52,514 nt of DNA from Brevinematales bacterium (GTDB taxonomy: Bacteria > Spirochaetota > Brevinematia > Brevinematales > GWF1-51-8): contig JAGVBZ010000033.1 of the NCBI GenBank assembly GCA_020059465.1, positions 1-52,514 of the forward strand, written 5' to 3'. Numbering within the stretch: position 1 is the stretch's first letter; the number at the start of each line of letters is the position of its first letter. The position numbers and the translations under genes are program-made. This document shows positions 25,661 to 32,859 of the stretch, piece after piece. A model generated the notes under the pieces. The model was given only the letters and a program-made list of their open reading frames with translations, did not search any database and was not told where the DNA came from.

Positions 25661-26371
25661 ATGCCGCTTTATATTCAGAATATCATCAATCACTTCAAAT
25701 GGATCGACGCGAGCTGTCTTGTGTTTATTCCGGCGCTGCTGCTCTGCGTTTGGGCGCACCTGACTATTAAACGAACCTACCGGATTCACCGTGATATAGA
25801 ATCCAAGCATGAAAAAATCGGCTCACAGGTTGTGAAGGAACTCCTCAAATCCGAGGGTGTGAAGAAAATCGAGATCAAGATCATGCCCGGACTGCTCACC
25901 GACCATTACGACGACGAGAATAAGGCGCTGGGGCTTTCCACCGACGTATACTACGGCGACTCGATTATGGCGATCGGGGTCGCGGCGCACGAGGCCGGCC
26001 ACGCTATCCAGTATGCGCGTCACCCCGGAGGGATACGGCTGAGGAATATCGCGCTTGTTCCCGTCAATATCGCCGCCAACCTCTCCATCCCGTTCATACT
26101 GCTCGGCCTGATATTCAGCTTCGAACTTGTCGGAAAGACGGGTATCTATCTCTTCTTTCTGTCGGTATGCTTTCACCTGCTGACCCTTCCGATAGAATTA
26201 CAGGCGAGCAATATCGCGTTCGAACTGCTGGAGAAGAAGCATTACTTCGAGCCGGAGGAAAAGGAGGGTATCCGCAAGGTGCTCCATTCCACCGCGCTGA
26301 CCTATCTTGCCTATACCCCCATGGCGTTCATCCATCTCGTCCGCCTGATCGTCTCTTCAAGCCGTTCGTAA
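25661..26371 (+). CDS. YugP-type membrane zinc metallopeptidase
   Basis: 236 aa from the ATG at 25661, preceded by AAAGGAG; a GTG two codons earlier is less likely. Seen: N-terminal membrane helix (about 17-33); the zinc-peptidase motif HEAGH (110-114) in GVAAHEAGHAIQYAR; two hydrophobic helices around VNIAANLSIPFILLGLIFSF and TGIYLFFLSVCFHLLTLPIE; and ELQASNIAFELLE, which carries the third-ligand region of the family. The length fits the YugP/neutral zinc metallopeptidase family of membrane-anchored proteases. Substrate unknown. It stands alone, with its own promoter, upstream of pta. Confidence 0.9.
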   Translation: MPLYIQNIINHFKWIDASCLVFIPALLLCVWAHLTIKRTYRIHRDIESKHEKIGSQVVKELLKSEGVKKIEIKIMPGLLTDHYDDENKALGLSTDVYYGDSIMAIGVAAHEAGHAIQYARHPGGIRLRNIALVPVNIAANLSIPFILLGLIFSFELVGKTGIYLFFLSVCFHLLTLPIELQASNIAFELLEKKHYFEPEEKEGIRKVLHSTALTYLAYTPMAFIHLVRLIVSSSRS

Positions 26372-26415
26372 TACTTGTTTAAGGATATTCTAATACAAGG
26401 CTGGAACTCAAATTT

Positions 26416-26443
26416 TTGACTTGTCTATATGATACGTTATAAT
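26416..26443 (+). promoter_or_regulatory. Promoter of pta
   Basis: TTGACT (26416-26421), 16-base spacer, consensus TATAAT (26438-26443), 34 bases before the pta ATG. Confidence 0.65.
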
Positions 26444-26477
26444 ATTCGGCGAGGGTTATTTTTCTAAGGAGTAGGGT

Positions 26478-27476
26478 ATGCTTGATTTCAAGGGAAAAGT
26501 ACTGGGTATCGCGAGGGAGAATCCGAGGCGCCTTGTCCTTCCGGAGGGGCAGGACATCAGGGTGATGCGGGCGGCGGAAATGTGCATCAAGGAAAAAATA
26601 GTCTCCGACCTTTTCCTGTTGGGCGATCCCGACGAACTGAGTAAAAAAGCCCGCGACGAGGGAATTTCCCTGAGCGGCATGTATCTCCGCGACCCGAAGA
26701 AATCGGAAAAACTCGAAAAATATTCGAATATATTCTACGAATCCCGCAAACATAAAGGAATGACCGAGGAAGAAGCGCATAAGACATTATCGGACGAGGT
26801 ATACTACGGCGCGATGATGCTCAAACAAGGAGAGGTCGACGCGATGGTGTCGGGAAGCCTCAGCCCCACCGCGAAGACAGTCCGCGCATCCATCCTGATC
26901 GTTCAGCCGAAGGAAGGGGTGAAGACGGTATCGAGCTGTTTTGTGATGATTGTGCCGAATACGATCTACGGATATAACGGCGCGTTTATCTACGCCGACT
27001 GCGGAGTTGTCCCCGAACCGACCAGCGAGCAGCTTGTCGATATCGCGGTATCGTCCGCGGAAAGCGCGCATAAGCTCCTTGGAATCGATCCCGTGGTGGC
27101 GTTATTATCGTTCTCGACTAAGGGGAGCGCCGACGCACCGTCGATCACCAAGGTACGCGACGCGGTGGAAATGCTGAAGAAGCGGAACCCTAATTTCATA
27201 TTCGACGGCGAGATGCAGTTCGACGCGGCGGTAGTGCCGTTTATAGCGGAAAGCAAGGCCCCCGGTTCGCCCGCGGCGGGTAAGGCGAACACGATGATAT
27301 TCCCCGATCTGAACGCTGGAAATATCAGTTATAAGATCACCCAGCGTTTATGCAACGCCGAGGCGTACGGCCCCCTCCTGCAGGGGCTTTCCAAACCGGT
27401 GAACGACCTTTCGAGAGGCGCGTCCCCGGTGGATATATTTATCGTCTCCGCGATCACTATCGCGCAGTCTTTATAA
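26478..27476 (+). CDS. pta: Phosphate acetyltransferase
   Basis: 332 aa, the length of the single-domain (short) Pta that converts acetyl-CoA and phosphate to acetyl phosphate and CoA. Seen: the start GKVLGIARENPRRLVLPEGQ, DAMVSGSLSPTAKTVRASI, the SSCFVMIVPN strand, ALLSFSTKGSADAPSITKVR and the PRODUCT-side motif GEMQFDAAVVP followed by KAPGSPAAGKANTMIFPDLN. AAGGAG precedes the ATG. Together with the hydrogenase this points to acetate-forming fermentation with H2. An acetate kinase gene is not adjacent. Confidence 0.95.
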   Translation: MLDFKGKVLGIARENPRRLVLPEGQDIRVMRAAEMCIKEKIVSDLFLLGDPDELSKKARDEGISLSGMYLRDPKKSEKLEKYSNIFYESRKHKGMTEEEAHKTLSDEVYYGAMMLKQGEVDAMVSGSLSPTAKTVRASILIVQPKEGVKTVSSCFVMIVPNTIYGYNGAFIYADCGVVPEPTSEQLVDIAVSSAESAHKLLGIDPVVALLSFSTKGSADAPSITKVRDAVEMLKKRNPNFIFDGEMQFDAAVVPFIAESKAPGSPAAGKANTMIFPDLNAGNISYKITQRLCNAEAYGPLLQGLSKPVNDLSRGASPVDIFIVSAITIAQSL

Positions 27477-27498
27477 CGGGCATAGAAAAAGAATGATC

Positions 27499-27512
27499 TT
27501 TACAATTGTAAA
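27499..27512. promoter_or_regulatory. Perfect 14-base palindrome before apt
   Basis: TTTACAATTGTAAA is its own reverse complement and lies 15 bases before the apt ATG, just ahead of the ribosome site AGAAGGAG. It could be an operator or a chance AT-rich palindrome. Confidence 0.35.
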
Positions 27513-27527
27513 ATAGAAGGAGCCGGT

Positions 27528-28040
27528 ATGGATTACAAGAAGATTATCCGCGACGTACCCGATTACCCGAAGCCGGGAATCCTTTTCAAGGACATCACCA
27601 CGCTCTGGAAAGACCCCGCCGCGTTCAAGGACAGTATCGAGGAACTTTCCCGCAGGTATGTCGGGATGGGTATTAAGAAAGTCCTCGGTGCGGAATCCCG
27701 GGGGTTTATCGTAGGGGCGGTCGCCGCGTATATTCTCGGTGTGGGGTTTGTCCCGGTGCGCAAGAAGGGAAAACTCCCCGCGCCCGTCATATCGGAGAAG
27801 TACGCGCTGGAATACGGCGAGGCCGAGATCGAGATACATCAGGATGCGATCGAAAAGGGCGAAAAAGTCCTGATTGTGGACGACCTTTTAGCGACCGGCG
27901 GGACATGCGGGGCGATTATCAAACTGGTGGAAAAGCTCGGCGGCGAGGTCGCGGGCGCGGCGTTCCTGGTGGAACTCGAGTTCCTCAAGGGCCGCGGGAA
28001 TATCGACGTACCGGTGTTTTCGCTGATAAAGTTCGAGTAA
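27528..28040 (+). CDS. apt: Adenine phosphoribosyltransferase
   Basis: 170 aa purine-salvage enzyme that makes AMP from adenine and PRPP. Seen: IRDVPDYPKPGILFKDITTL (9-28), the GAESRGFIVGAVAAY segment, the VRKKGKLP stretch and the PRPP-binding loop VLIVDDLLATGGTCGA (about 113-128). Length and motif order are those of the family. It is 51 bases downstream of pta on the same strand, so it may share its transcript, although a palindrome sits in the gap. Confidence 0.96.
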   Translation: MDYKKIIRDVPDYPKPGILFKDITTLWKDPAAFKDSIEELSRRYVGMGIKKVLGAESRGFIVGAVAAYILGVGFVPVRKKGKLPAPVISEKYALEYGEAEIEIHQDAIEKGEKVLIVDDLLATGGTCGAIIKLVEKLGGEVAGAAFLVELEFLKGRGNIDVPVFSLIKFE

Positions 28041-28112
28041 TAAGTGACAAGTTAAAAGTGAAAAGTTGTAGAGTTCCGGTTTTTCTTGTTACTGGTCACT
28101 TTTAACTTAGCA
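28041..28112. repeat. Inverted repeat, member of a dispersed pyrimidine-rich family
   Basis: AAGTTAAAAGTGA (28049-28061) and TCACTTTTAACTT (28096-28108) form a perfect 13-bp inverted repeat around 34 bases. Related one-armed stretches of ACTTTTAACTTTTCACT type occur at 38414-38453, 49305-49335 and 52185-52230, all in intergenic DNA. It may also act as a processing or weak termination structure after apt; there is no T-run. Confidence 0.6.
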
Positions 28113-28125
28113 AAGGGAGGGATAA

Positions 28126-30804
28126 ATGAAAAAATCTGTTAGATTGGCGGCGCTGATGTCGCTGTTGTTTTTATTCGTTAAGGGATTCGCTGTCGAAAAC
28201 GGCAGTCAGTGGATCTATACCGGATTCTCGCCGTCTAGTTCCGGTAAGGCGTTCACCGGGGCGGGCGGTTCCGGATACGCGGGCGATATCTTTATCAACC
28301 CGGCGAATCCGGCGTTCGATAAACGCCTGAGGATATTCGGGCAGTACGGGATAGCCACGCCGAACTTCCTCGGTAATATCGGGGTCAGTCTTCCGCTCGA
28401 ATTCGGTATCCTCACCGCCGCGCTCCAGTCGATCTATTTCACCCCTCCGTCGGTGAATTCCGTGATGTCCATCAATATCGGTTTCGCAAAGATGATACTG
28501 GACGACTTCGGGTTCGGGTTTAACGTACACCTGCTGAACCAGTCCACTGCCGCCGGCGGGGATATGGCGATAGGCCTCGATATGGGAATGATTTTCCAAT
28601 TGAAAGATAAAGTGCCCGAGATTGTGGCGTTCGGTTTCCGCGATACGAAGCTGGGTTTCGCGCTGACGGGGCTGGGTAAGGCCGCCGCGGTCGATCCCGC
28701 TACCCCGATGCCCGGCCTCGGTATGAAGCTCGGCGTGTCCACCAAGTTCCTCGACGCGGGATGGCTCAAGACCTCGCTCGCGTTCGATACGACGTTCCAT
28801 CTCGCGCCCCTCAATATATTCGCGAACCTCGGGATGAAGTTCACCATCGCCGACCACTTCAATCTGATGGGAGGACTCTACTTCGGGAATAACGGTATCG
28901 GCGATATCGGTAACGGAAACATCTGCTTCACGCTCGGCGCGTCGTTCCAGTACCAGTTCAGCGAGACGCCGGTGGAAATCTTCTATTCCTACGACCCGTA
29001 CAGTTATGTATCGAATTCCGGTACGGCGGCGCATTTTATCGGCGCGGAAATCGCGTTCGGACTCCCCGATACGGAAGCCCCGAAGAATAAAATCGAGTTC
29101 GATATGACGAACGCCGCCACCCTTTACTTCTCGCCGAATTTCGACGGCGCGCAGGATAGTATAAAAATCCGGATGAAGATAGACGATATGAGCCTGATCG
29201 ACGACTGGAAGCTGAAAATCCTCAATAGCCAGATGCAGTCGGTGAAAACTGTGAAAGGTATCGAGGCCCGCGATATTTCCATCGATTTCGCCATGTTCTG
29301 GGAGAAGCTTTGGGAAAAGAAACAGTCCGTCAAGGTGCCGGACAGTTACGTATGGGACGGCACTACCGATAACGGGATGATTGTCGAGGAAGGGAATTAT
29401 TATGTCGTGCTTCAGTCGATGGACGAGGAGAAGAATGTCGGGTACTCGACCACCAATAAGATGATCGTCGACCTGACCCCGCCGTCGGCGGTGCTCGGCA
29501 TCAGCGACAACCTGTTCTCGCCGAACGGCGACGGGAATAAGGACACGGTTGTGATTACGCAGGAGTTCAGCGCGGGCGATAGCTGGAAAGCGGAACTCCG
29601 CAATGTCAACGGGCTGCTTGTGAAGAGCTGGGAATGGGGCGTCAATCCCCCGAAGGAGATCGTATGGGACGGCAAGGACTCCAAGGGCGCGGCATGCCCT
29701 GACGGTTCCTACGATTATCTGGTGTTCGGTAAGGATCTCGCGGGCAACAAGTCCCTGATGGTTATTAAGAACATCAATCTATCCACCGCAAACTATTCAG
29801 TTTTCATCGCGCTCGACCGCAACGGCTTCTCGCCGAACAACGACGGGAACAGCGATAACGTAAAAATAACCCCGACGTTCTCCGATACTAAAGGCATCGT
29901 GAAGCTCACGTTTACGGTGACCGACGATAAGGGCAAAATCGTACGCACGATAACATCCGCGCAGCCGGCCGCATATTATATTTGGGACGGAAAGGACGAT
30001 AAGGGGCTGACTGTCCCCGACGGGAAATACTTCCTCGACCTGAATTTGGAGTACGCCAACGGGAACAAGCCGAAAACGGAAACCCATCCCGTGATAGTGG
30101 ATACCGCCCCTCCGGCCGTATCGGTACAGTACGATCCGCCTCAGCCGTTTTCGCCCGATCAGGACGGGGACAAGGATGCGGTGAAGATTAAACTGACGGT
30201 GGAAGACCCGCAGGGGATCAAGAAATGGAAGATGGTTATCTACGATCCCGATAATAAACCGTTCAAGACGTTCGGGGGAGAGGGTACACCCGCGCCGGAA
30301 TTCACATGGGACGGACGTTCCGATAACGGCGAACTGGTCGAGAGCGCGCAGGACTATAAGGTAAAGATCACGACCGAGGACAATATCGGGAATAAGATAG
30401 AAGGAAAGGAACTCCCGCCGATATCGGTGGATATCCTTGTGGAGGCCACTCCGGAAGGGCTTAAGATACGCATCAATAATATCGAGTTCGAGACCGGGAA
30501 GGCGAACCTTACGAAGAACGCGAAGATCATTCTCGACCGCGTGGCGGAGATTTTGAAAAAGTACTCGGGATACAGTATCCAGATACAGGGGCATACCGAT
30601 AATACGGGCCCTTATGAAATCAACCAGCCGTTATCGCTGGCGCGAGCGGAGGCGGTGAAAAAGTACCTGATCACGAAGGGAATTGCGGCCGACCGGATGA
30701 CCACTGTCGGGTTCGCGGATACTAAACCGATCGCGGACAACAGCACTCCCGAGGGCAAGCGTAAGAACCGCCGCGTCGAGTTCATACTGATTAAGAAAGA
30801 TTAG
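28126..30804 (+). CDS. Outer-membrane protein: beta-barrel, FlgD-like Ig repeats and OmpA domain
   Basis: 892 aa. Order: signal peptide (1-23, ends KGFAVE); a barrel-like region (about 24-300) of alternating amphipathic strands (WIYTGFSPSSSGKAFTGAGG, NIGVSLPLEFGILTAALQSI); then four similar modules, each opening with an Asp/Asn-rich turn (YFSPNFDGAQDS, LFSPNGDGNKDT, GFSPNNDGNSDN, PFSPDQDGDKDA) and closing with a WDG box (YVWDGTTDNG, IVWDGKDSKG, YIWDGKDDKG, FTWDGRSDNG), the pattern of FlgD-like Ig domains with possible Ca2+ turns; and a C-terminal OmpA peptidoglycan-binding domain (about 780-892: IEFETGKANLTKNAK, IQGHTDNTG, RKNRRVEFIL). It probably links the outer membrane to peptidoglycan. 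The lipoprotein gene follows after six bases. Confidence 0.9.
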   Translation: MKKSVRLAALMSLLFLFVKGFAVENGSQWIYTGFSPSSSGKAFTGAGGSGYAGDIFINPANPAFDKRLRIFGQYGIATPNFLGNIGVSLPLEFGILTAALQSIYFTPPSVNSVMSINIGFAKMILDDFGFGFNVHLLNQSTAAGGDMAIGLDMGMIFQLKDKVPEIVAFGFRDTKLGFALTGLGKAAAVDPATPMPGLGMKLGVSTKFLDAGWLKTSLAFDTTFHLAPLNIFANLGMKFTIADHFNLMGGLYFGNNGIGDIGNGNICFTLGASFQYQFSETPVEIFYSYDPYSYVSNSGTAAHFIGAEIAFGLPDTEAPKNKIEFDMTNAATLYFSPNFDGAQDSIKIRMKIDDMSLIDDWKLKILNSQMQSVKTVKGIEARDISIDFAMFWEKLWEKKQSVKVPDSYVWDGTTDNGMIVEEGNYYVVLQSMDEEKNVGYSTTNKMIVDLTPPSAVLGISDNLFSPNGDGNKDTVVITQEFSAGDSWKAELRNVNGLLVKSWEWGVNPPKEIVWDGKDSKGAACPDGSYDYLVFGKDLAGNKSLMVIKNINLSTANYSVFIALDRNGFSPNNDGNSDNVKITPTFSDTKGIVKLTFTVTDDKGKIVRTITSAQPAAYYIWDGKDDKGLTVPDGKYFLDLNLEYANGNKPKTETHPVIVDTAPPAVSVQYDPPQPFSPDQDGDKDAVKIKLTVEDPQGIKKWKMVIYDPDNKPFKTFGGEGTPAPEFTWDGRSDNGELVESAQDYKVKITTEDNIGNKIEGKELPPISVDILVEATPEGLKIRINNIEFETGKANLTKNAKIILDRVAEILKKYSGYSIQIQGHTDNTGPYEINQPLSLARAEAVKKYLITKGIAADRMTTVGFADTKPIADNSTPEGKRKNRRVEFILIKKD

Positions 30805-30810
30805 GGGGAA

Positions 30811-31344
30811 ATGATGTTCGCAAGAATAGCAGTCGTATTGATAGCCGCGGCAGGTATTACCGGGTGCGCGTGGCTGAACGAGATTCCGGTGATGAACTTC
30901 CAGAAGAAGGAAGTCGAGGCGGTCGATGCCAATACCCGCGCCGTGCTCGACGCGCTCGGATATAAGGGGTACGAGGTTTTCGTGTTCCCGCACGGGGGAT
31001 ATCATACGCCGGTGCTTTCCCAGAAATCAGGCAGCGAGATGTTTTCCGGCGACTCGTTTATACCGGAATCCCCGCTATATCAGGATACGAATATTCCGCC
31101 GGGACTGCACGATCAGGTTGGTAAAAAATCGACGTCCTATTCAAAAGATGAAGCCGTCGCGAATTTTTCCGGCAACGGGGGAATTAATTATTACATGGAC
31201 TATATCTCCGTACTGCTGGTATTCGATGCGATCGGCAAGGGGGAATCGGACGAGATTAGGGATCTCCTGAAAAGCACCGTACTGAATTTTCAGCGCGGCG
31301 ATAATGTGGTGATCGCTATAAAAAAACAGCCGTCGAAACCGTAG
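30811..31344 (+). CDS. Lipoprotein downstream of the OmpA-family gene
   Basis: 177 aa. Two ATG codons in a row begin the gene, after AGGGGGAA. Lipoprotein signal FARIAVVLIAAAGITGCAW (lipobox ITGC). The mature protein has helices (KEVEAVDANTRAVLDALGY), a strand pair (YEVFVFPHGGYHTPVLSQ), a loop-rich middle (SFIPESPLYQDTNIPPGLHD) and a final alpha/beta part (YMDYISVLLVFDAIGKG ... RGDNVVIAIKKQP). I do not recognise the family. The six-base gap after the OmpA/FlgD-like gene suggests the two are made together and may act in the same envelope complex. Confidence 0.75.
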   Translation: MMFARIAVVLIAAAGITGCAWLNEIPVMNFQKKEVEAVDANTRAVLDALGYKGYEVFVFPHGGYHTPVLSQKSGSEMFSGDSFIPESPLYQDTNIPPGLHDQVGKKSTSYSKDEAVANFSGNGGINYYMDYISVLLVFDAIGKGESDEIRDLLKSTVLNFQRGDNVVIAIKKQPSKP

Positions 31345-31350
31345 GTTTGC

Positions 31351-31401
31351 CTGATCTCGATATTAGGAAAATGCAGATATCGGGATCAGCCTGCGCAGCA
31401 G
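31351..31401. repeat. Hairpin with a copy of the GGGATTAGC dispersed element
   Basis: CTGATCTCGATAT (31351-31363) pairs with ATATCGGGATCAG (31377-31389) with one T-G step. The right arm continues into CCTGCGCAGCAG. The right part matches, with small changes, elements at 34071-34096, 43228-43253 and 49097-49121 (reversed) and 52395-52417 and 52482-52504. Confidence 0.6.
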
Positions 31402-31422
31402 CCGTGATGATATGGAGTAACT

Positions 31423-31581
31423 ATGAGTTTTGAGTGCCTGTATAAGAAGAACGATATCTGCGAACTGCGGAAGAAGGAATGTGTACCCGGCGAGAAGGGG
31501 TGTATCCTGCATAAGTCAGGGTATAGAATAATGGATTTACCGAAGGCTGAGGGAGAGCGGAAACGGCCGGGAAAGAAATAA
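31423..31581 (+). CDS. 52-aa protein with four evenly spaced cysteines
   Basis: A short frame starting ATG at 31423, with TGGAG as ribosome site. The product begins MSFECLYKKNDICELRKKEC and ends in a basic tail ERKRPGKK. Cysteines at 5, 13, 20 and 27 have gaps of 7, 6 and 6 residues. There is no signal peptide, so a cytoplasmic metal (Zn or Fe-S) site is more likely than disulfides; this is inference. It lies 16 bases before the L7/L12-like gene, on the same strand. Codon use resembles the neighbours. Family not recognised. Confidence 0.6.
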   Translation: MSFECLYKKNDICELRKKECVPGEKGCILHKSGYRIMDLPKAEGERKRPGKK

Positions 31582-31597
31582 TGCCGGGAGGGATACT

Positions 31598-31855
31598 ATG
31601 CTCGGAACGGATGAAAAACGGCAGATAGAGAGCCTATCCAAATCGGTGAGCGCCCTGGAGAAGAAGGTCGATATGATCATGAATCACCTGAACCTGAAAT
31701 ACAACGACCGCGGCAGTGCGTCGTTCGAGTATGAAGTCCGCGACCTCATCCGCAGGGGCGATAAGATCGAGGCGATCAAACGTTACCGTGAACAGACGGG
31801 TGTGGGGCTGAAGGAAGCAAAGGATGCTATAGAGAATATGGAACGGGGTGTGTAG
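31598..31855 (+). CDS. Protein with a ribosomal L7/L12 C-terminal-like domain
   Basis: 85 aa with ribosome site GGGAGGG. The N-terminal half is a coiled coil (EKRQIESLSKSVSALEKKVD then MIMNHLNLKY). The C-terminal half (VRDLIRRGDKIEAIKRYREQ followed by TGVGLKEAKDAIENME) matches the helix-loop-helix of the L7/L12 C-terminal domain, which contacts translation factors on the ribosome; small stand-alone proteins with this domain exist in many bacteria and have no clear role. It is not the true L7/L12: the dimerisation domain and hinge are missing, and no rpl/rpo genes are near. It is probably co-transcribed with the 52-aa Cys protein. Confidence 0.82.
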   Translation: MLGTDEKRQIESLSKSVSALEKKVDMIMNHLNLKYNDRGSASFEYEVRDLIRRGDKIEAIKRYREQTGVGLKEAKDAIENMERGV

Positions 31856-31859
31856 GATA

Positions 31860-32396
31860 CTACTTTTCTCCGCCGGTATGGCAGGTATTTAACAGTGAGG
31901 CGATAACCTTCCGGTAAGCGTCGATCTCCTCCGCGGACGGTGCGTGGTTGATCTGAAGGGTGGTTGTCACAAAATAACCGGTATCCCCGCCGAAATCCGT
32001 CCATGTAATATAGATATATTTTTTACCGGTGCTGTAGTAAAATTTCGAATAGCAGGGATAACTCTTATTGGTCGCGCTGAATGTTCCCTCGGTCATATTT
32101 TTCGCTTTCCCGAAACCGCTGAAATTTTTCTCCATTTCGGATGAGAGTTCGCCCGAAGGACGGGTGAATATCCCGATCATTATGATACGGGAGAACGCGG
32201 AATCCTTTCCGGTGTAGAGCGCCATCTTCGCTTTGATGATTTTCGCGAACGCCTCGTCCTCTGTCCATCCCTGCGGAACAAGAAGCGTGAAACGGAAATT
32301 ATCGCCTGTCATGGTGATAGTCTTGGCTTCCTTGGTTTCACTAATCAGAAAAGATGTTGTCATTATTAAAATTAGCGCGACTAGAGTGCTTCGCAT
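31860..32396 (-). CDS. Secreted protein of unknown function
   Basis: 178 aa with a good ribosome site (AGGAG) and a signal peptide MRSTLVALILIMTTSFLISE (type I, no lipobox Cys). The mature part starts with strands (KTITMTGDNFRFTLLVPQGW), then a helix, then GKKYIYITWTDFGGDTGYFV and a C-terminal helix (APSAEEIDAYRKVIASLL). The order resembles the small alpha/beta periplasmic domains of the DcrB/PsbP/Mog1 type (a lipid- or protein-binding fold), which is a guess from pattern. It converges with the L7/L12-like gene, with four bases between stops. Confidence 0.7.
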   Translation of the reverse strand: MRSTLVALILIMTTSFLISETKEAKTITMTGDNFRFTLLVPQGWTEDEAFAKIIKAKMALYTGKDSAFSRIIMIGIFTRPSGELSSEMEKNFSGFGKAKNMTEGTFSATNKSYPCYSKFYYSTGKKYIYITWTDFGGDTGYFVTTTLQINHAPSAEEIDAYRKVIASLLNTCHTGGEK

Positions 32397-32418
32397 GAAT
32401 AACTCCTGTTTCTGAAAT

Positions 32419-32447
32419 ATTCTACCGGGCTATTGCTGTTCTGTCAA
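32419..32447 (-). promoter_or_regulatory. Promoter of the secreted-protein gene
   Basis: Minus strand: TTGACA (32442-32447), 17-base spacer, TAGAAT (32419-32424), 23 bases before the ATG. It is divergent from the padR promoter. Confidence 0.6.
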
Positions 32448-32466
32448 AAATATATTCGAATAATAC

Positions 32467-32495
32467 TTGCGGGTTATTATGGGTTGTTATATAAT
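32467..32495 (+). promoter_or_regulatory. Promoter of padR-MFS
   Basis: TTGCGG (32467-32472), 17-base spacer, consensus TATAAT (32490-32495). Its -10 box overlaps the first bases of the palindrome at 32494-32523. Confidence 0.6.
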
Positions 32496-32523
32496 ATCGA
32501 ATAACGATATCGCAATACGATAT
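32494..32523. promoter_or_regulatory. Probable PadR operator: 30-base imperfect palindrome
   Basis: A 30-base dyad with outer arms ATATCG and CGATAT and a perfect centre CGATATCG; 24 of 30 positions are symmetric. It starts within the -10 box and covers the transcription start, 12 bases before the padR GTG. This is the position expected for an autorepressor site. Confidence 0.6.
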
Positions 32524-32535
32524 ATGAGGTAACAG

Positions 32536-32859
32536 GTGAATAAGCTGGAACGGGATTTCTTCCTGGGGTTCATCAAGATGCACATCCTGCATCACACCGC
32601 GAAGGAAAAAGTGTACGGAACGGAATTCCGCGACGAATTGGCGCGTCACGGGTACGATATCTCGTTCGGCACGCTCTACCCGATCTTTCACCGTCTCGAG
32701 CGCGACGGATTCCTCAAGTCCGAGAATGTGAATGTCGGCGGAAAGATCCGGCGGTACTATGAAATCACCCCGAAGGGAAAGGAAGTCCTGGAATTATCGA
32801 AGGGGCGCGCGAAGGAATTGTTTTTGGAACTATTCGAGGAGGAATTGAATGGAAAATAA
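32536..32859 (+). CDS. PadR family transcriptional regulator
   Basis: 107 aa, GTG start after GAGGT. Winged helix-turn-helix of the PadR type: ERDFFLGFIKMHILHHTAKE, VYGTEFRDELARHGYDISFG, then TLYPIFHRLERDGFLKSENV and the wing GGKIRRYYEITPKGKEVLEL. A short C-terminal helix would serve dimerisation (PadR-s2 class length). It overlaps the MFS gene by 11 bases, and PadR proteins commonly repress adjacent transporter genes and themselves, so it probably controls the exporter in response to its substrate. A palindromic site covers the promoter. Confidence 0.92.
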   Translation: MNKLERDFFLGFIKMHILHHTAKEKVYGTEFRDELARHGYDISFGTLYPIFHRLERDGFLKSENVNVGGKIRRYYEITPKGKEVLELSKGRAKELFLELFEEELNGK

